A program made the translations under genes and the position numbers. The notes below the pieces were generated by a model. The model saw only the letters and a program-made list of their open reading frames with translations, was not told the DNA's origin and did not search any database. This document shows, piece after piece, positions 1 through 8,287 of a stretch of 35,730 bases of DNA. The DNA comes from Bacteroidales bacterium (GTDB lineage Bacteria > Bacteroidota > Bacteroidia > Bacteroidales > JAADGE01). The stretch lies in assembly GCA_021648725.1 (NCBI GenBank), contig JAKISF010000031.1, forward strand, positions 1 to 35,730, written 5' to 3'. Numbering within the stretch: the stretch's first letter is position 1; each line of letters starts with the position of its first letter.

Positions 1-137
1 CAAAATTGTTTACAACACCCGGGAGCTTGTAAGACCTAATCGGAAAAACATTCGAAAACATCGGCAAAAGAAACCTTATTCTATGAATTACAAAAGGTTA
101 TGACAGATTATTAACTAAACGACATTGCATTAAGAAT

Positions 138-1919
138 CTAAAAAGGATATTTATTAGCATCAATAATTTTATCTGCAATTTTACGTCTTGCACCGATTAC
201 ATTAACACCGTCAACTTTTGTAAAACGTTTCATTCCCATTAACATTCCCATTTTTTCATTTCCTTCGGCAAATGAGTTTAATGCATCATCCCCGAACTTC
301 TTAATGGCTGCTGCTGTGTCATAAATATAGACATCAAGCATAGTTTTATAAAGTTCTGCTTTATCTTCGCCTTTCATATTTTGTATTTTCTCAACACGTA
401 ACATAAAGGATTCTGCTGCATAGGTCAACATTAACATATCGGCTGCTGCAAATAATAATTCTTGCTCATCTTGTAACTTGTCTTGAAATTTCTGAGCTGC
501 TGCTCCTGCAACCATTAAAATTGCTTTTTTGAAATTCTTAACGGCTCCTTTTTTCAACTCAAAATAATCTTGCGTTGTTTCACCAAAATCAGGAATTCCC
601 ATCAGTTCTTTTCCGACTTCCATTGCAGGGCCTAAAATGTCAATTTCACCTTTGAATGCTCTTTTAAGCAATTCACCGACCATAACCATTCGGTTAATCT
701 CGTTGGTACCTTCAAAAATTCTGTTTATACGTGCATCACGATATGCTCTTTCAACATCAGTTTCGGCAGAATATCCCATTCCTCCGTATATTTGAACACC
801 TTCATCTACAACATAATCCAAAACTTCTGAACCGTAAACTTTACCGATTGAAGCTTCAATTGCATATTGTCGAAGACCTTCTAAGGAAGCTTTCCCTTTA
901 TCCATTCCTTCTGCAACATAAGCATTTATAGCATCATCAACATTTTGAGTTGCTCTGTAAATAAGAGATTCAGCTGCAAATGTTCTGATTGCCATTTCAG
1001 CTAATTTGTGTTTAATTGCACCGAATTGAGCAATTTGTGTTTTAAATTGCTTTCTTTCGTTTGCATAACCTACTGAACTTGTAAGAACAGCTTTTGCAGC
1101 ACCGATACATGCGCCGCCAAGTTTTAAACGACCAAGATTCAAAATATTTAATGCGATTTTGAAACCGCCGTCTCTGTCTCCTAATAAATTCTCAACAGGA
1201 ATCTTAACATTTTCATAATAAACTTGAACGGTAGAAGAACCTCTGATACCCATTTTTTCTTCTTCAGCACCAATTGTTACGCCGTCCCATTTACTTTCAA
1301 CAATAAATGCAGATAAGTTTTTATCATCACCTATTTTCGCAAATACAATGTGAATATCTGCTATTCCGCCATTGGTAATCCAAATTTTTACACCGTTTAA
1401 TGTGTAATATTTGCCGTCATCACTCAATATAGCTTTTGATGTTCCTGAATTCGGGTCGGAACCGGCTTCTGCTTCTGTTAAACAATAAGCACCGATTAAT
1501 TCGCCGCTTGCAAGTTTCGGTAAATATTTCTTTTTTTGGTCTTCATTACCGTAGTAGAGTATAGGTAAAGTTCCGATACCTGTATGTGCAGAAAATGCGA
1601 CAACGTAAGAAAAACCTCCGCCCATTGCTTCAACAACTCTCATTGATGTAACCGTATTCTGTCCGAAACCTTCGTATTCTTCCGGAACAGAAACACCTAA
1701 CAAGCCAAGCTCGCCGGCATCTTTTAAAAGTTTTGTTAAAAGCTCACGATCATGTTTGTCGAGATCATCTACTTTCGGCAATATTTTAGTTCTAAGAAAA
1801 TCATGGCAAGTTTCTGCCATCATATTCTGTTCTTCGTTAAATTCTTCGGGGATGAATATATCTTCAAAGGATGTTTCTTTTACCAGAAATTCACCGCCTT
1901 TTAATGTTTTTTTATCCAT
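138..1919 (-). CDS. Acyl-CoA dehydrogenase, long form (593 aa)
   Basis: FAD-dependent enzyme that introduces the trans-2 double bond into acyl-CoA, the first step of beta-oxidation, passing electrons to electron-transfer flavoprotein. The FAD/substrate motif YCLTEAEAGSD lies at residues 145-155, and a WITNG segment follows. The C-terminal helix bundle has GMGYSAETDVERAYRDAR and then IFEGTNEI, whose Glu403 is the expected catalytic base. At 593 residues it is longer than the roughly 380-residue short- and medium-chain enzymes. The extra C-terminal region of about 150 residues resembles the VLCAD/ACAD9-type architecture, so a long-chain substrate is inferred. It starts at an ATG and ends with TAG. 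It is the last gene of the minus-strand operon, 81 bases after the thiolase gene, and that gap holds an inverted repeat. Family assignment is firm; chain-length preference is inference. Confidence 0.95.
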   Translation of the reverse strand: MDKKTLKGGEFLVKETSFEDIFIPEEFNEEQNMMAETCHDFLRTKILPKVDDLDKHDRELLTKLLKDAGELGLLGVSVPEEYEGFGQNTVTSMRVVEAMGGGFSYVVAFSAHTGIGTLPILYYGNEDQKKKYLPKLASGELIGAYCLTEAEAGSDPNSGTSKAILSDDGKYYTLNGVKIWITNGGIADIHIVFAKIGDDKNLSAFIVESKWDGVTIGAEEEKMGIRGSSTVQVYYENVKIPVENLLGDRDGGFKIALNILNLGRLKLGGACIGAAKAVLTSSVGYANERKQFKTQIAQFGAIKHKLAEMAIRTFAAESLIYRATQNVDDAINAYVAEGMDKGKASLEGLRQYAIEASIGKVYGSEVLDYVVDEGVQIYGGMGYSAETDVERAYRDARINRIFEGTNEINRMVMVGELLKRAFKGEIDILGPAMEVGKELMGIPDFGETTQDYFELKKGAVKNFKKAILMVAGAAAQKFQDKLQDEQELLFAAADMLMLTYAAESFMLRVEKIQNMKGEDKAELYKTMLDVYIYDTAAAIKKFGDDALNSFAEGNEKMGMLMGMKRFTKVDGVNVIGARRKIADKIIDANKYPF

Positions 1920-1923
1920 TTTA

Positions 1924-1997
1924 TTTAGATTTTAGACATTAGATTATAGACATTAGATTTTAATCTTCTTTTGTCTGATATCTATAATCTATTGTCT
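1924..1997. repeat. Intergenic inverted repeat A (AGACATTAGATT-type)
   Basis: The gap between the thiolase and acyl-CoA dehydrogenase genes is almost wholly repetitive. The left part (about 1925-1959) is a roughly 14-base unit, TTTAGACATTAGAT, repeated with small changes. The right part (1972-1997) is its approximate reverse complement (TGTCTGATATCTATAATC and on). The transcript could fold into a long A/U-rich hairpin with a loop of about 12 bases. Related sequence occurs in the two upstream gaps of the same operon. Confidence 0.75.
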
Positions 1998-2000
1998 CAT

Positions 2001-3170
2001 TTATAATAATTCAAATATTCCGGCACCACCTTGTCCTGTTCCGATGCACATTGTTACCATACCGTATTTTTGTTTTCTTAATTTCATTTCGTTAAGAAGT
2101 TGTACGGTAAGTTTTGCTCCGGTTGCGCCAAGTGGATGTCCCATTGCTATTGCTCCGCCGTTTACATTTACAATGTCAGAATTCATTTTCAATTCTTTTA
2201 AAACTGCAAGTGATTGAGATGCAAAAGCTTCATTAAGTTCGAATTGCTCAATGTCAGCCATTTTCATTCCGGCATGTTTCAATACCTTCGGAATTGCTGC
2301 AATCGGCCCGATACCCATTTTGTAAGGTTCAACACCGGCAACTTGATAGTCAACTAATCGAGCAATCGGTGTAAGATTATATTCTTTCACAATTTTTTCA
2401 GAAACGACCAATACAAAAGCTGCTCCGTCTGACATTTGCGAAGAATTACCTGCTGTAACTGTTCCGCCTTGTTGAAAAACACCCTTTAACCTTGCTAAAC
2501 CGTCAATGTTGGATTTTCGGGGGCCTTCGTCTTTATCAACAATATATTTACGTGTTTGCTTTTTACCGTCTGCAAAATAATCATCCGTAATTTCAATCGG
2601 CACAATTTGACTGTCGAATTTACCGTCTGCTTGAGCATTTAAAGCTTTAACATGAGAATTTAAAGCAAATTCATCTTGTTGTTCACGAGTTATATTATAT
2701 TCTTTAACAACAGCTTCTGCCGTTAAGCCCATTCCGTGCCAATAATCAGGGTGTGTTTTTGCAACTGTCGGGTTCGGTAGAGATCGCCAACCGCCCATTG
2801 CAATTTGAGACATTGTTTCAGCACCTCCGGCTATAATCATATCTGCCATTCCTGCTCTTATTTTTGCAGTAGCAATAGCAATTGATTCTAAACCTGATGC
2901 ACAATATCTGTTAATTGTTGAGCCGGGAACTTCAATTGAGTCCATGCTCATGATAGAAATCATTCTGCCCATATTTAAACCGCTTTCAGCTTCGGGGAAT
3001 GCATTTCCGACAACTATATCGTCAATTCTTGATTTTTCTATTTGCGGAAAATCGTTCATTAAATGTCTGACAACGGCTACTGCGATATCATCGGGGCGAG
3101 TAAATTTAAACTTGCCTCGTGGTGCTTTACCTATTGCCGACCTGTATCCGCCAACTATATATGCTTCCAT
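2001..3170 (-). CDS. Acetyl-CoA C-acyltransferase (thiolase, FadA-like)
   Basis: Thiolase of 389 residues that cleaves 3-ketoacyl-CoA with CoA to acetyl-CoA and a shortened acyl-CoA, the last step of beta-oxidation. The nucleophilic Cys90 is in INRYCASGLESIA. The GHPLGATGAKL motif carries His345, and Cys375 is in the C-terminal CIGTGQGGAG motif, so the full catalytic set is present. Length is standard for the family. It lies between the S23-type gene and the acyl-CoA dehydrogenase gene on the same strand, with repeat-filled gaps on both sides. Its operon with the hydroxyacyl-CoA dehydrogenase fusion supports a degradative (FadA) role over a biosynthetic acetoacetyl-CoA thiolase role, although sequence alone does not fully separate these. 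Confidence 0.94.
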   Translation of the reverse strand: MEAYIVGGYRSAIGKAPRGKFKFTRPDDIAVAVVRHLMNDFPQIEKSRIDDIVVGNAFPEAESGLNMGRMISIMSMDSIEVPGSTINRYCASGLESIAIATAKIRAGMADMIIAGGAETMSQIAMGGWRSLPNPTVAKTHPDYWHGMGLTAEAVVKEYNITREQQDEFALNSHVKALNAQADGKFDSQIVPIEITDDYFADGKKQTRKYIVDKDEGPRKSNIDGLARLKGVFQQGGTVTAGNSSQMSDGAAFVLVVSEKIVKEYNLTPIARLVDYQVAGVEPYKMGIGPIAAIPKVLKHAGMKMADIEQFELNEAFASQSLAVLKELKMNSDIVNVNGGAIAMGHPLGATGAKLTVQLLNEMKLRKQKYGMVTMCIGTGQGGAGIFELL

Positions 3171-3174
3171 ATTA

Positions 3175-3240
3175 TTTAGATTTTAGATATTAGATTTTAG
3201 ACATTAGATTTTGAACTGTCTATTGTATCTAATAACATTA
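3175..3240. repeat. Intergenic inverted repeat B
   Basis: The gap between the S23-type gene and the thiolase gene holds three copies of an AGATTTTAGAYATT-like unit (3175-3210). After a short spacer comes an inverted partner (TGTCTATTGTATCTAATAAC, 3217-3236). It is the same repeat type as 1924-1997. Its right edge overlaps the stop codon of the S23-type gene. Confidence 0.7.
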
Positions 3241-3597
3241 ATGATTACTTTTTAATTTGTTTTGTAAACCTCTGCTCATCTTCTGGATTTCATCTATATT
3301 TTCTAATAGACTATCAGAAGTTTCTTTATCAAAATAATCCAATTTTGAAGCTATAATAACCTGTGTTTGCAATTCATAGGAAGAACCATTTGAAATTCCG
3401 AGAAAATGATTAAATTCTTTATCTGAGTTTCTTCCGGCTCCTTCTGCAATGTTTGAAGGAACAGAAACAGACGATCTTCTCATTTGAGAAGTTAAACCAT
3501 ATTTCTCTTCAGTCGGAAACTTATCAGTTGCTTTGTAAATTGTAACAGCCAAATTAATTCCTTTTTTCCAAATATTTAGTTCTTTTAAATTATGCAT
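3238..3597 (-). CDS. Four-helix-bundle protein of the S23 / 23S rRNA intervening-sequence family
   Basis: A 119-residue protein matching the small four-helix-bundle family first seen encoded in 23S rRNA intervening sequences. It begins LKELNIWKKGINLAVTIY, continues EKYGLTSQMRRSSVSVPSNI with AEGAGR, and has the conserved SYELQTQ segment near residue 80. The biochemical role of the family is unknown; relatives include the Avd accessory protein of diversity-generating retroelements. It sits inside a fatty-acid degradation operon, where it has no evident metabolic job, and is flanked on both sides by related short inverted repeats. This suggests it was inserted as a unit. Inference: a mobile or selfish small gene, or an RNA-binding accessory. 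No reverse transcriptase or variable repeat was seen nearby. Confidence 0.88.
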   Translation of the reverse strand: MHNLKELNIWKKGINLAVTIYKATDKFPTEEKYGLTSQMRRSSVSVPSNIAEGAGRNSDKEFNHFLGISNGSSYELQTQVIIASKLDYFDKETSDSLLENIDEIQKMSRGLQNKLKSNH

Positions 3598-3601
3598 ATT
3601 T

Positions 3602-3703
3602 TATCTTTTGATAGTGAGATTTTACTTATATCTAGATTTAAGACTTTTAGATGATTAGTTTTTGAAGTCTCCTTAATTTCTATTGTCTAAAATCTATTGT
3701 CTT
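3602..3703. repeat. Intergenic inverted repeat C
   Basis: The 110-base gap between the dehydrogenase/hydratase fusion gene and the S23-type gene. Its right part (3678-3703) is TCTATTGTCTAAAATCTATTGTCT, two tandem 12-14-base units matching the inverted arm of repeats A and B. Its left part (3617-3657) holds degenerate AGATTTNAGA units in the opposite sense. The repeat is more decayed than A and B. Confidence 0.6.
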
Positions 3704-3707
3704 ATAT

Positions 3708-6110
3708 TTAATTCCGTAAAATTTTACCTTTAGTTATCAAACTTTGCATTCTTTCAAGCGTTTTCTTTTGCATACATAGCTCAATAAATGCTTTTCGTTC
3801 AAGTTCTAACAAATATTTTTCCGTAACTTCAGTCATGGGTTGAGAAATATCACCTCCTGCCATAACATAGCCGAGTTTTTCAGCAATTAATTTGTCGTGT
3901 TCAGACATGTAACCGCCTACGGTAAAACTGTCTGCTCCTACGAGATACATTCCGTGTACTTCTTTTCCGAGAACTTTTACATTTGTTCTTGGTGCAGGTT
4001 GCGTATATCCTTTTTCTACCATTTGCAATGCAACTTTTTTAGCATAAGGAAGTTGATCAATATCGCTGACAATAACTTCATCGATTCCTTCACGTAAGTA
4101 ACCTAAATCAAATGCTTCGTAAGCTGATGTTGAAACTTTTGCTTGTCCGATAGTCAGGTAGCGGTTAAGATATGCATTGTTCCGAATATCTCCTTCTTTT
4201 ATTTCATCTCCGAGACGAAGGGCAAATTCTTTTGTTCCGCCACCGCCGGGGATAACGCCTACTCCAAATTCAACAAGTCCCATGTAAGTTTCTGCGTGAG
4301 CAATTACTTTGTCAGAGTGCATGGAAAGTTCGCACCCGCCGCCGAGTGCCATACCGTGCGGACAGGCAATGACCGGAATTGATGAATAACGCAAACGCAT
4401 CATTGTATTTTGGAACATTTGAACGGAATAATTTAGTTCGTCCCATTCTTGCTCCACAGCCATCATAAATATCATACCGACATTTGCTCCGGCTGAAAAA
4501 TGATCGGCTTCGTTTGAAATAACTACGGCTTTATAATCAGCTTCTGCTAAATCAATTGCTTTGTTTAATGCTTGTAGAGTTCCGCCGCCTATTACATTCA
4601 TTTTAGAATGAAATTCAACATTAAGAACGCCGTCACCTATATCAAAAACAGTTGCTTCTTCGTTTGTATAAACAACATTTGTTTCTCGTAAAATATCGAG
4701 TGAAATCAGATCTTCACTACCCGGAATTACTTTGTATGATTTAGACGGAATATCATAATATAATTTTTGTCCGCCTTCAACTTTGTAGAACGATTTTGCA
4801 CCGCTGTCAAGCATGTCATAAACCCATTTTGCAGGTTTTCTGCCGATTTCTTCCATTGCTTTTACGGTTTCTTCAACGCCGACTGCATCCCAAGTTTTAA
4901 ATGGCCCGAGTTTCCAACCGAAACCGGCATTAAGAGCATCATCAATTTTATACAATGCATCGGTAATTTCGGGAATACGATTTGATGAATACCAAAACAG
5001 AGCATAAAAACTGTCTCGCATGAATTCTCCTACTTTGTCTTTGTCAGCCATGAAAATTTTTACACGTTTTCCTATATCTTCCACGCCTTTTGTTTTTTCA
5101 AAAACTTTAAATTTAGGTCGTGCATCAACGGTATATTCCATTGTCTCAAAATCGAGAGTCGGAAATGTTTTTTTACCGTCAACCATCACTTTTGTTGAAA
5201 AACCTTTTTTAGATTTTGAACCGAGCCAACCTTCTTTCAGCATTTTCTCAACATAATCCGGAATTTGGAAAAACTCGTTTCCTTCATCCTTTGTACTGTC
5301 TTTTATACCGTTTGCAACATGAACCAAAGTGTCTAAACCAACAATATCAGCCGTTCTGAAGGTTGCTGATTTTGCACGACCGATGATAGTTCCTGTAAGT
5401 TTATCCATTTCAGTAATATTTAAACCGTAGTTTTTCACATTATTGAAAAGATACATGATTGAGAATGTTCCGATACGGTTAGCAATAAATGCCGGTGTAT
5501 CTTTTGCATGAACAGTTGTTTTTCCCAGGAATCTGCGAGCATAATCGCCTAAAAATTCAATTACTTCAGGATCTGTTTTTGTTGACGGTATGATTTCAAA
5601 AAGTTTTAAATACCTCGGCGGATTAAAGAAATGTGTTCCGCAGAAATGTTTTTGAAAATCTTCGCTTCGCCCTTCGAGCATTTGTTCAATAGAAATACCG
5701 GAAGTATTTGTTGTAATCAACGTTCCTTTTTTTCGATATTTCTCTACATTTGCAAAAACTTGTTGCTTGATGTCCAGTCTTTCAATTACAACTTCAATTA
5801 CCCAGTCGCAATTTGAGATGTCTTTTAAATCGTCATCAAAATTACCCGTGGTAATACGTTTTGCAAATTCTTGTCTGTAAATTGGTGTGGGTTTTGATTT
5901 TAACGATGCTTTTAATGCATCGTTAACAATGCGGTTTCGCACTGCTTTGGTTTCAAGTGTCAGACCTTTAGCTTTTTCAGCATCTGTCAATTCACGAGGA
6001 ACGATGTCGATTAGTAATACTTCGAGACCGATATTCGCAAGATGACAAGCGATACCGGAACCCATTACTCCGGAACCGAGCACTGCCACTTTTTTAATTC
6101 TTCTTGCCAT
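3708..6110 (-). CDS. 3-hydroxyacyl-CoA dehydrogenase / enoyl-CoA hydratase fusion (FadN-like)
   Basis: An 800-residue bifunctional beta-oxidation enzyme that hydrates trans-2-enoyl-CoA and oxidises the L-3-hydroxyacyl-CoA with NAD+. The N-terminal Rossmann domain has GSGVMG at 12-17. The dehydrogenase His160 is in GTHFFNPPRYLKLFEI, with Glu172 nearby. A second dehydrogenase helical domain follows (about 200-450). The crotonase domain is C-terminal (about 490-710), with HFSAGANVG (oxyanion loop), ALGGGCE and LVEFGVGVIPGGGG, retaining both expected glutamates. Dehydrogenase before hydratase matches FadN of Bacillus and is the reverse of E. coli FadB. It follows the marR gene by 19 bases, so the two are co-transcribed and MarR control is likely. 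Confidence 0.95.
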   Translation of the reverse strand: MARRIKKVAVLGSGVMGSGIACHLANIGLEVLLIDIVPRELTDAEKAKGLTLETKAVRNRIVNDALKASLKSKPTPIYRQEFAKRITTGNFDDDLKDISNCDWVIEVVIERLDIKQQVFANVEKYRKKGTLITTNTSGISIEQMLEGRSEDFQKHFCGTHFFNPPRYLKLFEIIPSTKTDPEVIEFLGDYARRFLGKTTVHAKDTPAFIANRIGTFSIMYLFNNVKNYGLNITEMDKLTGTIIGRAKSATFRTADIVGLDTLVHVANGIKDSTKDEGNEFFQIPDYVEKMLKEGWLGSKSKKGFSTKVMVDGKKTFPTLDFETMEYTVDARPKFKVFEKTKGVEDIGKRVKIFMADKDKVGEFMRDSFYALFWYSSNRIPEITDALYKIDDALNAGFGWKLGPFKTWDAVGVEETVKAMEEIGRKPAKWVYDMLDSGAKSFYKVEGGQKLYYDIPSKSYKVIPGSEDLISLDILRETNVVYTNEEATVFDIGDGVLNVEFHSKMNVIGGGTLQALNKAIDLAEADYKAVVISNEADHFSAGANVGMIFMMAVEQEWDELNYSVQMFQNTMMRLRYSSIPVIACPHGMALGGGCELSMHSDKVIAHAETYMGLVEFGVGVIPGGGGTKEFALRLGDEIKEGDIRNNAYLNRYLTIGQAKVSTSAYEAFDLGYLREGIDEVIVSDIDQLPYAKKVALQMVEKGYTQPAPRTNVKVLGKEVHGMYLVGADSFTVGGYMSEHDKLIAEKLGYVMAGGDISQPMTEVTEKYLLELERKAFIELCMQKKTLERMQSLITKGKILRN

Positions 6111-6129
6111 GATGTATAAATATTAGTAT

Positions 6130-6588
6130 TTAGATATTTGATTTGTTTTGTTTAATATTTGCAGGGTTTTCCTGATAAGCTATATTGTTAATTGTATCTA
6201 TAACCTTATAAAATATCTTCAAGTCATTTTTTGAAACGTTTTCAAAAACTTTTTTGTTAAAATCAATCAGTATTTTTTTTACAAACTTTCTTTTTTCAAT
6301 TCCGCAATTTGTAAGAAATATCTTCATAATTCTTTTATCATGCAGGTCTACTTCTTTTCGTATAAAGTCTTGGTCTTCCATTTTCTTTAATACTCGGCTT
6401 AAACTTGTCGGTTCCATTCCGAGCCTTGCAGCTATTTGAGTTGCCGGAGTGCCTTCTCTGTCAATGTTTACAAGTATATATGCAACTGTTTGAGAGGTGT
6501 CGTGCTGAGAAGCTATTCGGTTGTACATCTTTGTGAGGGAGTGCCATGTTCCTTTGATGTGAAAGTCTATTGTATCTTTTAAGTTCAT
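6130..6588 (-). CDS. MarR-family transcriptional regulator of the beta-oxidation operon
   Basis: A 152-residue winged-helix regulator. The DNA-binding core (about residues 45-110) includes GTPATQIAARLGMEPTSLSR as helix-turn-helix and a KKMEDQDFIRKEVDLHDKR wing, which matches the family's DxRxxx wing region. It is the first gene of the operon, 19 bases before the FadN-like gene. Its promoter carries two copies of the palindrome TGCATGCA, one on the -33 box and one at the predicted transcription start, so autorepression and repression of the whole operon are likely. An acyl-CoA ligand is plausible from context only. Confidence 0.92.
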   Translation of the reverse strand: MNLKDTIDFHIKGTWHSLTKMYNRIASQHDTSQTVAYILVNIDREGTPATQIAARLGMEPTSLSRVLKKMEDQDFIRKEVDLHDKRIMKIFLTNCGIEKRKFVKKILIDFNKKVFENVSKNDLKIFYKVIDTINNIAYQENPANIKQNKSNI

Positions 6589-6597
6589 AAAACAATA

Positions 6598-6644
6598 TTA
6601 TGCATGCATTGCAAATTTACAAATAAAATCTTATGCATGCAAGG
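6598..6644 (-). promoter_or_regulatory. marR operon promoter with twin TGCATGCA operators
   Basis: On the minus strand a -33 TTG (6640-6642) is followed after 20 bases by TAAATTTG (6612-6619), an exact match to the Bacteroidota -7 element TAnnTTTG. This puts the start of transcription near 6608, about 20 bases before the marR ATG. The 8-base palindrome TGCATGCA occurs at 6634-6641, over the -33, and at 6601-6608, over the start. Each is in the wider context TTATGCATGCA. A repressor bound to either copy would block RNA polymerase, so these are likely MarR operators. Confidence 0.75.
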
Positions 6645-6721
6645 TATTATTTGTTTTTTTTTAATCTTTGTTTTGCTGTCTTTTTAAATTAAATCTTTTT
6701 CTTTGTTGAAAAGTCTGATTT

Positions 6722-7336
6722 ATGATAAGCATAAGTGATTTGAATATTAATTTTAAGAATGAAATTGTTTTTAAACATTTTTCGCTAAATGTTAATAAAG
6801 GAGAAAAGATTGCTGTTACCGGCAAATCAGGAAAGGGAAAAACCACTTTATTAAATTTACTTGCAGGCTTTATTCCATATTTTGAGGGCGAAATAAAAAT
6901 TAAAGGAATTTCTTTAAAACCTGAAAATATTTCTGAAATTAGAAAGCATATTGCGTGGCTTCCGCAAGATACATTTTTGAATTTAAAAACAGCAGAAGAA
7001 CTTCTATATGCACCTTTTGAGTTTCTGTTAAACAAAGAAAAAAAACCTTCAGGAAAAGAAATTTTAGACATCTTTAATGAATTTGATTTGCAAGAAGAAC
7101 TACTAACAAAAAAAATTAAAGAAATTTCAGGAGGACAAAAACAACGAATTATTCTTGCAAGTTGCTTGTTGTTAAAAAAGCCTTTGCTGCTTATTGATGA
7201 ACCGACATCGGCATTAGATGATAAAATAAAAAGGAAAGTAACAGATTTTATTCTAAACAAAAAAGAGATAACTGTAATAGCGGCAACTCATGATGATTAT
7301 TGGATTAAAAATTCCGGTAAAGTGATTGAGTTGTAA
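6722..7336 (+). CDS. ABC transporter ATP-binding protein (FetA/YbbL-like)
   Basis: A 204-residue ATPase subunit. The Walker A motif is GKSGKGKT (34-41), followed by T42. The Q-loop Gln82 is in WLPQD. The signature is ISGGQKQR (135-142), Walker B with catalytic Glu is LLLIDE (155-160), a D-loop SALD follows, and the H-loop is His190. It is compact, as expected for FetA-type subunits. The next gene encodes a FetB-family membrane protein 24 bases downstream, so the two form one transporter. E. coli FetAB is implicated in iron export and resistance to oxidative stress; the substrate here is not proven. It is divergent from marR across a 133-base gap. Confidence 0.87.
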   Translation: MISISDLNINFKNEIVFKHFSLNVNKGEKIAVTGKSGKGKTTLLNLLAGFIPYFEGEIKIKGISLKPENISEIRKHIAWLPQDTFLNLKTAEELLYAPFEFLLNKEKKPSGKEILDIFNEFDLQEELLTKKIKEISGGQKQRIILASCLLLKKPLLLIDEPTSALDDKIKRKVTDFILNKKEITVIAATHDDYWIKNSGKVIEL

Positions 7337-7360
7337 TATTTGGGATTAATTGAGATTGAA

Positions 7361-8152
7361 ATGGAAAAGGTTATTGATATAAATTATTTTGAGCTTTTTA
7401 CCGGTTATGCATTGATGCTTATTCCGGTGCTTGCTCTTTGGTATTACAAAACCGGACTGGTAAAAGATACAATAATTGCAACAGCAAGAATGACTGTTCA
7501 GCTTTTGCTTGTAGGTTTATATCTAGAATATATTTTTGAACTGAATAACGCCCTAATTAATGTCAGTTGGGTAATTGTTATGTCAATAATAGCTACATAT
7601 ACAATTATCCAAAGGAGCGGTTTAAAATTTAGATTGTTTTTTATTCCGGTTTTATTATCCGGTATTATAAGTATTGCTGTGACAGATACGTATTTTTTAG
7701 GCTTTGTCGTAAAAATAGACAATGTTTTTGATGCTCGTTATTTTATTCCGGTTACGGGAATGCTACTCGGAAACACAATTAGAAATGTAATTATTGCTCT
7801 TGATGCCTATTATAAAAGAATTGATGAAGAGGAAAATTTATATCGTTGGTACTTGGCAAACGGAGCAACCAAAAAAGAAGCTCTTTTACCTTTTATGCGC
7901 AATGCTCTAAAAACCGCATTTAATCCCATAATTGCAACAACGGCAATTATGGGTTTAATTTCTTTGCCGGGTATGATGACAGGGCAAATTTTGGGAGGAA
8001 GCAACCCAAATGTTGCGGTAAAGTATCAGATTATGCTGTTAATTACAATATTTTCTTCAGCGGTATTAAATGTTGTTTTAACAATAGTCTTTTCAAATCG
8101 CTTTGCTTTTGACGGTTTTGGCAATTTAAAGAAAGGGATTTTCAGACGCTAA
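7361..8152 (+). CDS. FetB/YbbM (UPF0014) family ABC transporter permease
   Basis: A membrane protein of about 263 residues from the ATG at 7361; a TTG start at 7340 would add seven residues but is not needed. It has about six to seven hydrophobic helices and the family-typical stretch IPVTGMLLGNTIRNVI, followed by LANGATKKEALLPFMRNALK and the conserved GLISLPGMMTGQILGGSNP. Length is close to the E. coli homologue (about 259). It pairs with the upstream ATPase as a putative metal exporter of the inner membrane. A hemerythrin gene follows, giving an iron/oxygen theme by context only. Confidence 0.9.
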   Translation: MEKVIDINYFELFTGYALMLIPVLALWYYKTGLVKDTIIATARMTVQLLLVGLYLEYIFELNNALINVSWVIVMSIIATYTIIQRSGLKFRLFFIPVLLSGIISIAVTDTYFLGFVVKIDNVFDARYFIPVTGMLLGNTIRNVIIALDAYYKRIDEEENLYRWYLANGATKKEALLPFMRNALKTAFNPIIATTAIMGLISLPGMMTGQILGGSNPNVAVKYQIMLLITIFSSAVLNVVLTIVFSNRFAFDGFGNLKKGIFRR

Positions 8153-8252
8153 GAATAAAACAGAACACAACAAGGTATAGTCAGGCACATACGATAAATG
8201 CCATATTTATACAAATAAATAAACAAGCTATGCATTTAGTGTAAAATTATTG

Positions 8253-8260
8253 TATGTTTG
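8253..8260 (+). promoter_or_regulatory. Bacteroidota -7 element for the hemerythrin gene
   Basis: TATGTTTG matches TAnnTTTG exactly and lies 28 bases before the ATG at 8288. No clear TTG is present at the -33 spacing. The element overlaps an in-frame TTG at 8258, which argues that the TTG is promoter sequence and not a start codon. Confidence 0.55.
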
Positions 8261-8287
8261 TCAAATATCACAAATAAAAACACTAAT

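Noticed and set aside
2-109. A 35-codon open frame at the left edge on the plus strand, rich in Arg and Lys
   Set aside because: Too short and unrecognisable; it could be the end of a gene outside the window or chance. Nothing supports either.
3238-3597. Possible diversity-generating retroelement suggested by the Avd-related S23-type protein
   Set aside because: No reverse transcriptase, template repeat or variable repeat was seen in the window.
1924-3703. CRISPR array reading of the repeats between beta-oxidation genes
   Set aside because: The units are about 14 bases, degenerate, directly adjacent and inverted within each gap, without unique spacers or cas genes.
6661-7260. A 199-codon open frame on the minus strand opposite the ABC ATPase gene
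   Set aside because: It is antisense to a gene with intact Walker A, signature and Walker B motifs, and its translation resembles no protein family.
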